The notes beneath the pieces are model-generated. The model saw only the letters and a list, made by a program, of their open reading frames with translations, searched no databases and was not told the DNA's origin. Source: Neurospora tetrasperma FGSC 2508 (taxonomy: Eukaryota; Ascomycota; Sordariomycetes; Sordariales; Sordariaceae). Taken from it: 64,000 nucleotides of DNA. Shown here one piece after another: positions 23,276-36,100 of this stretch. Location: contig NW_009799101.1 of assembly GCF_000213175.1 (NCBI RefSeq), positions 1,851,631 through 1,915,630 of the forward strand, in the 5' to 3' direction. The position numbers and the translations under genes are program-made. Within the stretch, counting starts at the first letter, position 1. Each line of letters opens with the position of its first letter.

Positions 23276-26200
23276 ATGGGTGCGCAAAAGCGCAAGGAAG
23301 GCCCGGGCGGCGCCCCAGTCAACAAATCAACACAATCAGCCTCCGAATCGCGACCGTCAAAGAGACCAAAGTCCAACGATGCCGGCAGCAAGGCGGGCGC
23401 AAAGACGGGCAAGCAGGGCAACAAGCCGGCTCCCAAGTCCGACAAGCCCGCTCCTCCTGCTCCTACCGCCCCGGCTAAATCTACGCTGCTCAAGGAAGAG
23501 GAGCCAATGTTCCCCAGAGGCGGCGCCAGCGTCCTGACGCCTCTCGAATACAAGCAAATCCAAGTCCAGGCCAAGAACGACGCCCTGTTCGAGGAGCAAT
23601 CCAGCAAGGCCACCGCCAAGAAGGCTGGTGAGAAGGAGGGCAAGCAGAAGAAGTCCAAGAAGAGGTCAAAGTCCGACGACACACCCGCGAAGCCCGATGC
23701 GGACGCCGTCAAGGTTGAAAGTCTCAACTTCAAGGTATGCGCCGGAACACTCATGGGTTCAATCCCATCATCCAAGTACTAACTGTCCGCAGCGTCTGGT
23801 AAAGGGCTCCTTGGTCCTTGGTTCCGTCTGCGCCATCAACTCTCTCGACATCGCCGTTGCTCTACCCAACAATATTATCGGCCATGTCCCCATCACTGCG
23901 ATTTCCGCCCCCCTAACAAAACGCTTGGAGGCCAGCGCCGGTAACGACGATGCCGAAGAGTCAGAAGACGAGAACGACAACGACGTTGACCTCGAATCCC
24001 TCTTCCAGATCGGCCAGTATGTCCGCGCCTACGTTGTATCCACGGTCGACGAGGCTTCTACACACACCCCTGGAAAGGCCAAGCGCCACATCGAACTCTC
24101 CCTTCAACCTTCTCTCGCCAACACCGGTATGGCGGAGCAAGACGTTGTTGTGAACAGCACAGTCATGGCCGCCATTGCCAGTGTGGAGGACCACGGTTAT
24201 GTCATGGACATCGAGATCGCCGATTCGAAGTTGCAAGGTTTCCTTGCTCGCAAGCAGGTCGACAAGAGCATCCCCCAGGAGGCTCTGCAGCCAGGTGCCG
24301 TCCTCCTCTGTATCGTCACCAAGAACGCCAAGGGCAAGGTCGTTCAGTTGTCCACATTGGGTGAAACCATGGGCAATGTTGAGAACGTCCCTTCGACTGC
24401 TACCACCATCGACACATTCCTCCCCGGTACTGCCGCCGACGTGCTCGTGTCCGAGGTTTCCAGCCACGGCATTGTTGGCAAGATTATGGGATCGCTGGAT
24501 GTCACCGCTGATCTGGTTCACTCTGGCGCTGGTCCGGATGGCATCGATCTTGAAGACACATACAAGGTCGGCTCTCGTCTGAAGGCCAGAGTCATCTGCA
24601 ACTTCCCTACTGCAAAGCACCCCAAGCTGGGTATCTCTGTACTAAAACACGTTACCTCGTTGAAGCCAAAGACTGCTTCCAAGGACGACCAACCAGTTGT
24701 GCCATTACAGGCTCTCCCTCACTCGACGATCGTGGAGAAGTGCACCGTTAAGCAGGTCGAGCCTGAGATCGGTCTTTACGTCGATGTCGGTGTCGAGGGC
24801 GTGTCTGGGTTTGTGCACATCTCCCGCGTCAAGGATGGCAAGGTTGATGCCCTCTTCGAGAACAGCGGACCCTATAAGGTGGGATCTGTTCACGCTGGTA
24901 GGGTTGTCGGCTACAACGCCTTTGATGGCATGTATCTCATTTCCTTGGAGAAGAGTGTTCTCGAGCAGCCATTCCTTCGCATCGAGGACATTCCTGTCGG
25001 TGCTGTTGTCTCTGGTGTGGTTGAAAAGATGGTGGTCAACGCCGCCGGTGTTGGTGGCCTTATTGTCAAGATTGCTGACGGTATCTCTGGCTTGGTCCCC
25101 GAGATGCACTTCGCTGACGTTCACCTTCAAAACCCCGAGAAGAAGTTCAGGGAAGGCCTGAAGGTGAAGGCGCGTGTGCTCTCGACTGATGCTGCCTCTC
25201 GCCAGATCCGCCTTACTCTCAAGAAGACGCTCGTCAATTCCGATCTTCCTGCCATCCAATCGTATGAGCAAATTGCTGTTGGCCAACAGGCGCTCGGTAC
25301 CATCATCAACGTCTTGCAGCACGGTGCGATTGTGCAGTTCTATGGCAGGCTCCGTGGTTTCTTGCCAGTCTCTGAGATGAGCGAGGCCTACATTCAGGAC
25401 CCCAAGGAGCACTTCCGCGTTGGCCAGACTGTCAGCATCTACGTCATCAGCTTCGACCCCGATGCCGCCAAGCTTATTGTTTCTTGCAAGGACCCATCTG
25501 CCTTTGGTCTTGAGAAGCAGTTGGCCCTCAAGAAGCTTCAGATCGGTGATGTGGTGTCGGCTAAGGTCACGCAGAAAACTGACGACGATGTTTTTGTTGA
25601 GCTTGCCGATAGCTCTCTCAAGGCCATCCTCCCCGTCGCTCACTTGACGGACAAGTCGGTCAGCAAGACTCAGTCTGCCCTCAAGAAAATTCACGTCAAC
25701 CAGACTCTTGCCGAGTTGGTGATCTTGGAAAAGAACGAGGCTCGCCGTTCCATCATTCTCTCCCAGAAGCCCAGCCTTGTCAAGGCTAGCAAGGAAGGCA
25801 AGTTCCTTACTACCCTTGATGGTGCTCGCGTCGGAGATGAGGTTTCTGGTTATGTTCGCAACATCACTGCTACGGCTGTCTTTGTCCAGTTCGGTGGCAA
25901 GTTGACCGCCTTGCTTCCCAAGTCTATGATTCCCCGCGAGGAGCAGGACAAACCCGACTTTGGCATGTTCAAGTCTCAGTCTGTTACTGTCAAGATCACT
26001 TCGGTTAACACCGAGCTTAATCGCCTGGTTGTTGCTATCCCCGGTGCTGCGGAGCAGGTTAAGAAGGTCGAGACCAAGGGCGAGAAGGTCGCTAACCCCG
26101 TGGATGAATCCATCACCACTTTGGATGATATTTCCATTGGCAAGCTGACCAAGGCTCGCATTGTGTCCGTTAAGGACACCCAGCTCAACGTTCAGCTCGC

Positions 26201-28804
26201 TGATAACATTCAGGGTCGTATTGATGTTTCTCAGGTGTACGACAGCTGGGAGCAGATCAAGGATACCAAGAAGCCGTTGAAGAAATTCCAGCCCAATCAG
26301 GTCGTCCCTGTCCGCGTGTTGGGCGTCCATGACGCTCGCAACCACCGCTTCCTGCCCATTTCCCACCGATCCAGCCACTCCGTCCTCGAACTGTCCGCGA
26401 AGCCCAGCGATGTCAAGGAGGGCGCCTCTTCCGAGCCGCTGTCTTTCGACAACCTCAAGGTTGGTTCTAGCTACGTGGGCTTCGTCAACAATGTTGGCCA
26501 AGGCCACCTTTGGGTCAACCTTTCCCCCACTGTTCGCGGCAGAGTTAATGCCATGGAGGCCTCTGACGATGTCTCTTTATTGACCAACCTTGCAAAGAAC
26601 TTCCCTATTGGCTCGGCCCTCCGTGTCCGCGTCGTCTCTGTGGATGCCGAATCCAAGCGCCTCGATCTCTCTGCCAGATCTCCTGGTTCCGAGGACGAGT
26701 TGACTTGGGACAAGATCGCGCAGGATGTCATCCTTGTCGGCAAGGTTACCAAGGTGGACGAACGTCAGGTCATTGTCAAGCTTAGCGAGAGCCTGGCTGG
26801 TCCCGTTCATAAGATTGACCTTGTCGATGACTACGAAGAGGCCAACCCTGCCAAGTTTGCCAAGAACGAGATCGTCCGTGTTGCTGTCGTCGAAGTTGAC
26901 AAGAGCAACAAGAGGATACGTCTGTCTACTAGACCTTCTCGCATCCTCAACTCTTCGCTTCCGGTCAAGGATAAGGAGATCACTCAGAACACCAAGCTCG
27001 AAGTTGGCGACATTATCCGTGGTTTCGTCAAGAACGTCTCTGACAAGGGTCTCTTCGTCACTCTCGGTGGCAATGTCACCGCCTTCGTCCAGATCAAGAA
27101 TCTTTCCGATGCTTACCTCAAGTACTGGAAGGAGCAGTTTCAGGTTGATCAGCTCGTCAAGGGGCGCATCATCTCTGTTGCCAACGGCCGTATCGAGATG
27201 AGCTTGAAGCCCTCTGTTGTCGACAAGGACTACGTTCCTCTCACCACCATCTCCGACCTAAAGGAAGGCCAGACCATTACTGGTCGCGTCCGCAAGGTCG
27301 AGGAGTTTGGTGCCTTCATCGACATCGATGGCTCCGCCAACCTCTCTGGCCTGTGCCATCGCAGCGAGATGTCTGACAAGACCGTCAAGGATGCTCGTAA
27401 GCTGTATGAGGAAGGTGACAAGGTCAAGGCCAAGGTCCTGAAGGTGGACGTAACTGCCAAGAGAATCAACCTTAGCTTGAAGCCATCCTACTTCGGCGAG
27501 CAGGATGATGAGGATGAGATGGACGTTGATGAGGAGGATGCCGAGGACAGTGAGGGCGATGACTCTGATGAGGATATGAGCGACGCCGACGACGCCGTCC
27601 AGATTACTGGTACCGACAACGTCGAGGACGAGTCCGAAGATGAGGACGAGGCCAGCGATGTCGAGATGGTTGACGCTGATGTCAAGGGTCTTGAGGCCGG
27701 TGGCTTCGACTGGTCTGCTTCTCTGGAGGATGGCGAAAAGGCCGATGCCTCTGCGGCGGATCTTGAGGCCTTGGCCAAGAAGAAGAAGGCTCGCCGCGAG
27801 CCTCAGGTAACGGTCGATAAGACTGCCTCGCTCGATGTCGATGGACCTCAAACCGCCAGCGACTACGAGCGTCTACTTCTTGGTCAGCCTAACTCCTCCC
27901 AGCTCTGGATCGCCTACATGGCCTTCCAAATGCAGGTGAGCGATCTGGCCGCTGCCAGACAAGTGGCTGAGCGTGCCATCAAAACGATCAACATCAAGGA
28001 GGAGATCGAGAAGCTGAACGTCTGGATTGCCTATCTCAACTTGGAGGTTGCTTATGGCAATGAGGAGACAGTCGACGAGGTGTTCAAGCGGGCTTGCACA
28101 TACAACGACAAGCAGGAGGTCCATGAGCGTCTGGCCAGTATCTACATCCAATCTGGCAAGCGCAAAGTAAGTACACACCCTCTAAAATAAAATAAAATCC
28201 TTATGGTTACAGAATCACTAACATAATTCCCCTACAACAGCAAGCCGATGACCTCTTCGAGAAGATCGTCAAGGAGTTCGGCTACAAGTCCCCCGAAGTC
28301 TGGGTCAACTACGCTCACTTCCTGCACACCACCGCGCACTCGCCCGACCGCGCCCGCGCCCTCCTCAAGCGCGCCACCCAGGTGCTCGGCAAGGAGACGC
28401 ACATGTACCTCGCCCTTCTGCCCAAGTTCGCCGCGCTTGAGTTCCGCTCGCCCAACGGCGACAAGGAGCAGGGCCGCACCCTCTTCGAGAACCTGCTGGC
28501 CACCTACCCCAAGAAGTTCGACCTGTGGAACCAGCTCATCGACCTCGAGACCTCGGCGGCCGACGCCGACAAGGGCGTTATCCGCGACCTGTTTGATCGC
28601 GGTAGCAAGGTCAAGGGCCTCAAGCCCCGCCAGGCCAAGGCTTGGTTCAGGAGGTGGGCCCAGTGGGAGGAGAAGAACGGTGATAAGAAGAGCAGGGAGA
28701 GAGTCAGCGCCAAGGCACAGGAGTGGGCGAGGACGGCGGCTGAGAAGAAGAAGACTGCTGCTGCTTCTGCGGCCCAGGAGGAGGAGAGTGGAGATGAGGA
28801 GTAG
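23276..28804 (+). CDS. rrp5: rRNA biogenesis protein RRP5
   Basis: RRP5 is a nucleolar scaffold required for pre-rRNA cleavages leading to both 18S and 5.8S rRNA. Three exons, 23276-23734, 23793-28166 and 28241-28804, give 1798 aa, in the usual range for fungal RRP5. Intron 1 has a perfect TACTAAC branch site at 23777; intron 2 has donor GTAAGT and acceptor ACAG. Both joins are in phase 0. The N-terminal 150 residues are Lys-rich. About a dozen S1 RNA-binding repeats follow, with recurring patterns such as VGSVHAGRV, GFLPVSEMSEAYIQDPKEHF and GQTITGRVRKVEEFGAFIDI. A very acidic stretch lies at about 1388-1450, and the C-terminus has HAT/TPR-like helical repeats from about residue 1490 (LWIAYMAFQMQ, VWVNYAHFL, LWNQLIDLE). 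The long antisense frames are codon-bias shadows. Confidence 0.96.
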
Positions 28805-31518
28805 ATGTGATGAGATGATATCCCTCTTAGGGTTGGTTGTTTGGTTCGAAATAAGCTGTTATACCTACCGGGAAGCAGAAGAAGACGGGTTGGGATTCTG
28901 CCGCCACCCCAGCCGCCCGTCCACGTTTTATAGAGAGGCAAGAAAAAAGGAGAGCATGCCCAGGCGCCTTTGTAGTAACTTTTGTATATAGGGTTCGGTT
29001 TCCTGTTGTTATCAAAAAGCCTGATGTTTGAATATTTCATATATTTTTGGTCTTCACTGCCTTTTTACACCGGGGTTGAATGTGCACGGCTGTGTAATTG
29101 GATTCAAAACGGTCTAGGTAATAGAACTCGATATGCCATTCATCCCCCATCGACGTGTCGGATGGTGATGACTTGTGTAAGAAGTAGATATTGCACTCCC
29201 TCTCTTTCTCTCCGCGCTGCCCTTTTTTTTTTTTTTTTTTTTTTTCGTCAACCACAACATTTCAAGGCGCGAGATACCTATCAATCAGTTCACCCTGCCG
29301 CATGTTCCAATCGGGCAGAGAATCCAAGGTAACCTATATACTGCTTGTTTCGTGCGAGCGAGGTATATACCTGGTACATTGCTTCCACTGTTGTAGTGAC
29401 CTCTCAGAAACGAAACCTTTTTCGATGACTGTCCTCTATTCTACCTAGATAGTGCCTACAGTATTATCTTTTCTCTTCCTGCTTCCACGTCGTTGGGTTG
29501 CGAGCACAAAGTACCTACCTACCAATCAATGTCATTTATTCCCGTAGCGGTACAGCGCAGCCTCTATTCGTAATCCTTTTCCTTCTCGCCGTTCGTTGTA
29601 CAAAACGGTAACCGTAGCAGTAGCACCATTCAGTGTCCCCCGCCCAGAAACCAGACCATCGGAATAATGGGCTTTCAGGTACATCATATTTGTGCCACTG
29701 GTGATAGTAGGTAAAGCAGGTGGTACATACACTACATGGATCATTTCTTTGAATCCGTTCGTTCCATTCATTCCACTTCACCCTGATTCATTCGATAACG
29801 GCATGTGATAAACAACCAATGCAGAGTACAATCCAATTTCATGTACTTTTTTTCTGACTAACTGAATGACTGAATGACTCCTTTGGCTGGAGAGAGACAG
29901 AGCAGCTAGATGGATGTATCGTAAGCATAGGAGAGGTGAGGTGTGCGACTGAAGTGCTTTTTTTTTTTTGTAACTGATGGCCGAAGATCGTAACCTAATC
30001 TGGCAGTTGGCACATCCAATCCTCCCGCTGTCGTGCAAGTGTGCGCAAGAATATTTCCAACCAAGCAATTCATTCCATAATATCAAAAGCAATAATGAAT
30101 CAGAAGGCAGCCGGAATGACACCAGAGGCAAATGTACCCCGACCGATAAAGGAACAAATGCCGATACGGATCGTCGGGAGGGAGGAAGGGATTGTTGCAC
30201 GGGTCGTCCCACGAAGGACGCAGATTGGGGAATAACATCATTTTTTGCCACCGTACATCGCAAGGAACGGGAGCTTGTTAATGTACCTGACAAAATGGGG
30301 TAGGTTGGACAGCTACCCTGAACTGAGGACAAATGATGATCTCAGTTGCTACGGAAGAAAACAAAAAGTAGTCGATACGATATCGCGACAATTCGATAAC
30401 AAAGAAACATTGAATGGTTGGATATATATGGTAATATAGATATATATCTACTTGTGTGCTCTCTTCACGACCCTCTCAAAGGTAAAATACCCACATGTAT
30501 GCGAAGATGGTATTTCATTTCTCGACGTGTCCAAGACAATTGGAACCAACCACCAACCAAAATCCAATAACCAAATTCCGAAACGCCTCTCCACATGCCA
30601 TGCCAGGTAATAACAATATGCTAGAATAACGCTGATGATAATGATGATGATGTGCTGTCCCCTTTCGCCATATCCAAAAAGGCGGGAGGGGCATTGTGTA
30701 ACAATGGAAAGGAGATGGGTATGTAACGATGCAATGCTGAAGAACACAAGATGAGAAGAAAAAAAATAAAGAGATGTACACGGTGGGTTTTCCGGCAAAA
30801 GTATGACCGACACCTGAAGGGGTAATAATGCCGAAGGCCACATTGTGTTCCAGGTTGCCGCACCAATGTTCTCGACCAACGAACAAACCCCTAAAGCCGA
30901 AAATCCCGAAGGCTCGAGAAGACTTTGATCAGGCTGCTGTCGCGTGGTGGCTCATCGGAGGACATTGGGCTGAATTTCCGCGGGCGATGAGCAACAAACA
31001 ATCGATCTGTTCGCATGCAGTTTTTAATTCCTCCGGCAGTTCAATCGAGTGCATCTCGAAGAGCATCGAACCATCTTGGTAACAGCAAAAAAGCGGGAGT
31101 TGACGGACCCACTCCCACGCATAGTGAACGGGGGGCTTGTCTGCCATCCCAGAGCGGCGGCGGCCGATCGAATTCTTGACACCGAAAAGAAAAACTCGAG
31201 CAACCAGTGGGGAGAATTTCTATCCAACTTCACTTGCGGTAAATAGTGCCCGCCAATTTCGCTGTGAGCTGGTGGATATCGAGCAATGACCATACCCCTA
31301 CTAGGTGCCGGACATAAATGGCCGACACGCTGCAAAAACGCGCATGGCAGTAAGACTTTGTCAGTCGGGACGAAGGGGTTCGGCGAAATGTGACGTAAAA
31401 AGTTGCTCTTAGCTCCTTAGGACCAAATGCGGAGAGTATTGGTTCCCGTTCGAGCCAGACATGTTTTATGCGTCGGGGTCTGGTGCTGGTGGATCTTCAA
31501 GATGCGCCAGCTATGTCG
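28805..31518. other. Convergent 3' region, 2.7 kb
   Basis: Lies between RRP5 and the downstream minus-strand gene. It is AT-rich with simple runs: 23 T at 29223-29245 and another T run near 29959. Open frames are short and unrelated to known families. I see no RNA gene. Confidence 0.5.
29223..29245. repeat. Homopolymer T23
   Basis: An uninterrupted run of 23 T in the 3' flank of RRP5. Confidence 0.85.
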
Positions 31519-33165
31519 CTAGCACGTGTAAGTGACGGCGACCCATCGAGCAGGCACCCCGTCAGCTCCAACCACATACGGCTTCGTGCTCGTCTTACGG
31601 GGAGGAAGCGCCCACCGAGCTCGGCCTGGCTTCTGATCATCAAGTTTGCCACATTTCCGCATAGCCATCTCCATAACCGCAATGCGGATGAAATCAGAGT
31701 TCTCGCGCATCTCGCGCTGTCTTGGCCCAGGCATAGGATACTCTGATTTGGCGCTGGAAGGTTGCTGCGCTTGCGGCGTGGATGAGAGACCGACAGATGG
31801 GCAAGGGACCCGGCCGGAGGAAGCAGGGGAGCCCCGGGCTCGCTGGACCCTATACGTTTGCATCTGAATAGACGCCGTGAACACTTTGGTAGTCGGCGCT
31901 TGGGTGGCAGAGTGAGGCTGCTCCAGCCGGACCGTCGTAGTCGGGTTAAGGTAGCGACGCAGAGCGGCCGTCGGCTCCTCTTCGAGCAGCGGAGGCCTGC
32001 GTTCATCGGTAAAGGGGACTTGTGGGTCGAGTGTCAAGATCGATCGGGTAAGGAAGTCCTCTGGGGGAATGGACGGGAAGTTGAGCGTCGAAAAGGACTT
32101 GGCAGCTTGACGAAGCGCACGCAATGACGCAGTAAGGTTCGACTTGAATACCGACTTGAAGGGTCTGAAACCGAGCCTGGAGTGCTTCTTTTCCTCCACC
32201 TCTTCGCGCTTGTCCTCAAAAACGCGGAAATCCAGCTCGTCATCCACAATTTCGGGAGATGATAATGGGTGGCCCTCCAGCTCTCCCGTGGGGGATAATA
32301 CGGGCTTCAAAGACCGTCTGGTTGGGTGGATCTTGCGTCTCCTGTGCGGTGCAGGGGATGTTTCCATTGACGAAAGCGTATCGGTGTCGAAAGAATCGCT
32401 GAGCGATGGCGTCGAGTCTGAAGAGAGAGTCCTGGACGAGAGTAAAGACCCAATGTTGCTATCGCTGATAGAGGAAGAATCATCGTCCTCCAAGAGCTCA
32501 GGTGGTGTCAAAAGCAGGTCCAAAGGGCCTTTGTTACCCAATGAAAGACTGAATTCCTTCTCAGACTCGTGTGACTGGGCAATGATGGCATCAACTGTCA
32601 TCCTCCTCTCCCGAAGAGTCTTGGCCTGACGAGCGCTTCGGGCAGCCCTTGGTTTTGGGATGCTCGTCATGGCAAGTAGGGCGGCCACCGAGGGTGGAAT
32701 AGCATCGGGGGAGTGCACATCCCTAGGACGGGGCGACGAGTGATGTTTCCGGTCAACATGGTGGCGACGCTGCTTCTGCTGGTGGGCAGCGTCGCGCGAC
32801 CTCGGCCTCACGGGAATCTGAACAGGGCTTGAGGGCATTGCCTGGACGTAGGAAGCGGTAGAAGGCATTTCAATAACAGGTTTCGTAGTGTTGTTGTCGG
32901 TGTTAACGTATCTGCGTGATGTTTCCTGGGCATCCTTAACACGAAGAGATCCTGCTTCTGGGTGCCAAGAAGGAGATGGTGCCGATGTCTTGATAGGAGT
33001 TGTCACAATTGGATCAATTGTGAAGTGGTCGAGTTTCGAGAGTGGTGGGCGAAGATGCATATGTGGAGGTTTTGTTGTTTGTTTGTCGAGTTCCTGCTTG
33101 GGTTGGGAGGAATGACGTTGAGGTTGCCGCTGGCGCGAGATAAGAAACGAAGAGGCAGTGATCAT
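31519..33165 (-). CDS. Conserved fungal protein of unknown function, Ser/Pro-rich
   Basis: A single uninterrupted frame of 548 aa starting at an ATG. I recognise no enzymatic domain. Most of it is low-complexity with many Ser, Pro and Arg and His-rich patches near residues 125-150. Several short blocks look conserved and structured: IPPSVAALLAMTSIP, RERRMTVDAIIAQSHE, GPLDLLLTPPELLEDDDSSS, KSVFKSNLTASLRALRQAAK, and near the C-terminus RENSDFIRIAVMEMAMRKCG followed by GRARWALPPR. Blocks of this kind occur in uncharacterised Pezizomycotina proteins, as far as I recall. No signal peptide or membrane segment is seen. The length, good codon use and conserved-looking islands support a real gene. The last few codons (VAVTYTC) could instead be intron if the gene is spliced. 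Confidence 0.75.
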   Translation of the reverse strand: MITASSFLISRQRQPQRHSSQPKQELDKQTTKPPHMHLRPPLSKLDHFTIDPIVTTPIKTSAPSPSWHPEAGSLRVKDAQETSRRYVNTDNNTTKPVIEMPSTASYVQAMPSSPVQIPVRPRSRDAAHQQKQRRHHVDRKHHSSPRPRDVHSPDAIPPSVAALLAMTSIPKPRAARSARQAKTLRERRMTVDAIIAQSHESEKEFSLSLGNKGPLDLLLTPPELLEDDDSSSISDSNIGSLLSSRTLSSDSTPSLSDSFDTDTLSSMETSPAPHRRRKIHPTRRSLKPVLSPTGELEGHPLSSPEIVDDELDFRVFEDKREEVEEKKHSRLGFRPFKSVFKSNLTASLRALRQAAKSFSTLNFPSIPPEDFLTRSILTLDPQVPFTDERRPPLLEEEPTAALRRYLNPTTTVRLEQPHSATQAPTTKVFTASIQMQTYRVQRARGSPASSGRVPCPSVGLSSTPQAQQPSSAKSEYPMPGPRQREMRENSDFIRIAVMEMAMRKCGKLDDQKPGRARWALPPRKTSTKPYVVGADGVPARWVAVTYTC

Positions 33166-36100
33166 GATGAAGAACTGAGGTATCGGCGCAGGCGCGCTTC
33201 ATTAATACCTGTAAGGACGGGAAGGTGGGCGTCAGACGCAAGCTTTGCCTTAACATGGAGTGGCAGCCAATGGCGGGTGTGTGTGTGTCACTGCCCGGTG
33301 GGAACAGGAACCTGACAGAAGTACCACAGAAGGCGGGCGGGAAGCTCTCGGGCCACACGCCCGTATACTCTCAGCCAACCCGAGGCGCTGGGATTTGAGG
33401 CGATTTGGAGCGCTGGAGCCCTGGCGAGGCTTCTCTCAGTGGGAAACTCAACAGATTGAACACCAGATTGGATGGAAATTAGGTGCGTGCCGGGCTCGCG
33501 TGTTTGTCGGTGCTGTTGCTGCCGTTGCAGGGGGGCCAGACGACGCCGGAGGGTTCAATCGAGTACGTAAAAGTGCGTCCGGATTGGAAGGTTCCACGAC
33601 GGGGTGGCTTCTAACGGGATCCACCGATTCGGGACCCTTTTTTTTTCTCGAGATCGATTGGGTTCGGAAATTACCCCCAGTTTCAGGAATTGCAAACGGT
33701 TCGTAGGAAATAAGGATGAGTCGAAAAGATGGTGTTGTTGACAGGTAAGAGTTGCAGACGGGAGGTGAGATCGGTGCAAGAGGCCGAAGGTCGAGTGAGC
33801 GTGACGTGCCAGTCCGTGGGATCTCTTATCAATCCCAAGTTGGATGGGAGTGCTCGCCTCTTACACTTATCTCGGTTCTGCCTGCCTGGCGCAGCTCGTT
33901 GGCGTCACCTGGAAGACCACACCGGGTGCTGGGTATCAAGGTCTCACGAGAAGTACTCAGATAGTCTTGCTGCAGCGTGATCTCGTTTCCAGTTATCCAA
34001 GCGAATGCCCAACCAGTCCCTGGCTTGGCTGAGGTGTGGCTTGTCGCTACCCTATCGTGCTCTGTGAACCTGTACTGCTTTGGCAGGGGGTAGTAATTGG
34101 GTCGGGTGCAGTGTCGGTCTTGGTGATCAGTCAGCGTGTCGTATTGAATATCTGCCTGCAACCTATGTCGAGAACAAATAAAGGCCGGCCAAGTTTCGAA
34201 AGTTGCATCCACACAGACACGGACGAAAATCCAGATCGACTTTCATATGTACAAGGACGCCGTGACCTTGATACATAAACTTTGTCGGCGATTCATGATG
34301 GTGGACACCAGCTGATAAGACACATCGGGGGGAGGACATGGCTGGCCTGTCATGGTGTCGGACAACTATCTTGCTCCCTTCCACATGAGCTAGAGAGGTG
34401 TAACACGTCCAGTCGCCGCCCAGCTTTGTGACTTCCCAGCTCCCGCTTCGTGGTCTCGTGGTACAGACCCCCAAGGCCCAAAAATGGCAAAAAGAAGACA
34501 TGATAAGCCTGGAAGACATCAGCCAAGCATCTTAGCATGTACTACATGGGTATCTACCGATCGCACTGCGACAGATCATTGCCAATTGATAAGGGAGTAA
34601 ATGTATGTCTTATAACCTCCAGAGTGCCATCATGAAGTTATTACTTTGGGCCAGTCTTTCGTCAGTCTCTCCAAGCAAAGGCCATTGAGGTAGGTCGTCT
34701 TCCAGGAAGCCATCGATATCTTTCTTCATCGACTATAAATTCCTCGGAGGGCTCCGGCCTGCCTAATACGACTTGAAGCTCTATCAAAGGGTACTTGGCG
34801 GCGGGCGGGCTTGTGCGAGAATACCTCTACAAGCCTGTCTTGGCCCGTCCAGCAGGTATCGCTCGTTGTGGGGGTTCCGCCTCTTGTCGTTCTTGTCATT
34901 CGGGCGAACACACCTTGTCGTGTGTCCTGCATCGGTATGACAATGCGCAGCAGGTGAGACAGACTCTTTACTTTGATATCGCGCTTCATCGAAATCTGTC
35001 TTAGCTCAGCTTCATCGATGCCTGGTACCTACAAACACCTTTGACTTTACAGCAAAATGAAGAGTCGTCGTTGAACCGCGGCAAGTGGGCGCACATTCCC
35101 CTTTTCGCAACGAATCGAATTTGTGCCGCTTCCAAACTCGGGGTTCGAACATTGTGGAGGACCGAGACAAGAGCGGATCACTGCAAAAAGCGGAGCGACT
35201 GACCAAGTGGGTTCGTCCGGCAGCTCAGCCGACGAATTGGCGGATTGAGAATTCCGACCACCGTCGAGCGCGCAAGTTTGGAGAAGCTCGCTGCCCCCAG
35301 CCCAGCCTTCGGATCCGGCGGCTGCGCAAACTGTTGGGGTTGCGCACCACGGGTCTGGGAATCGACACATCGCAGAAAGGCCCAGCTGAGCCTTGGGAGT
35401 TTTGCAGACAGTCAGACACCAGCCTCGTGGATGGCTGTTTGTCTAGCAGCCCAATTACACATGAATCTGATATCAGCCGTTTTCGGGAAGTATACACGTA
35501 CTTTCTCGATGGTCTAGCCCTTCCGGGACTAACCCGTAGCCTTCATCTGTCGCTGCCGTGAAACAAAATGCACGTCAAAATTTGCGCTGTTCTCCATGAC
35601 ACAAGTTGGGTGGACCTCGTATGGCTTCTTTCTATCTTTTTTTTTTTTTCCCTCGCCCAGAGCGCCAAATTGGCCGCCGAGGCTCGAAAATCTCTCAAAC
35701 TTGCCCCGAGATTCGGGGACCCTGGATGTTCTCGAAGATTTCCCCAATCATGCATCACTACCGAATCCCGACACCATTCTCGGGGTCCATAACATGCGGA
35801 CATGCGGCCATCCGGACAACACGGCATCGGTCGAGTCTCCTCCGTCCCCAGCCGCCAACTTCTCAAAAGAATTCCCCGAAATGATGGGTCCGTAGATGCG
35901 GTGAGGTTTCTCGGCGCTGCGCAGTCCTGGACTCCGGGATATTACCGTCAACGAACGACACAACAAAGGCGATAACACTGGCAATCCTGCACCCCACACG
36001 CCGCCATGAATGCCGGTTCTTTGATGCCCCACCCCCAATAACACATACACTACATACCAAGGGTGAATAATACACCTCTGCAAGCATTCTGTTCGTTAGC

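Noticed and set aside
21929-23782. A 617-codon plus-strand frame across the gap, and two similar minus-strand frames
   Set aside because: They run through 883 N; more than half of the translation is unknown residues. The real coding part is RRP5 exon 1 from 23276.
24705-26507. A 600-codon open frame antisense to RRP5
   Set aside because: It is a shadow of third-position C/G bias in the S1 repeat region, with no family resemblance of its own.
35690-35870. CGG/CCG words as binding sites of zinc-cluster regulators
   Set aside because: No adjacent gene is supported and the spacing does not form a clear repeated site.
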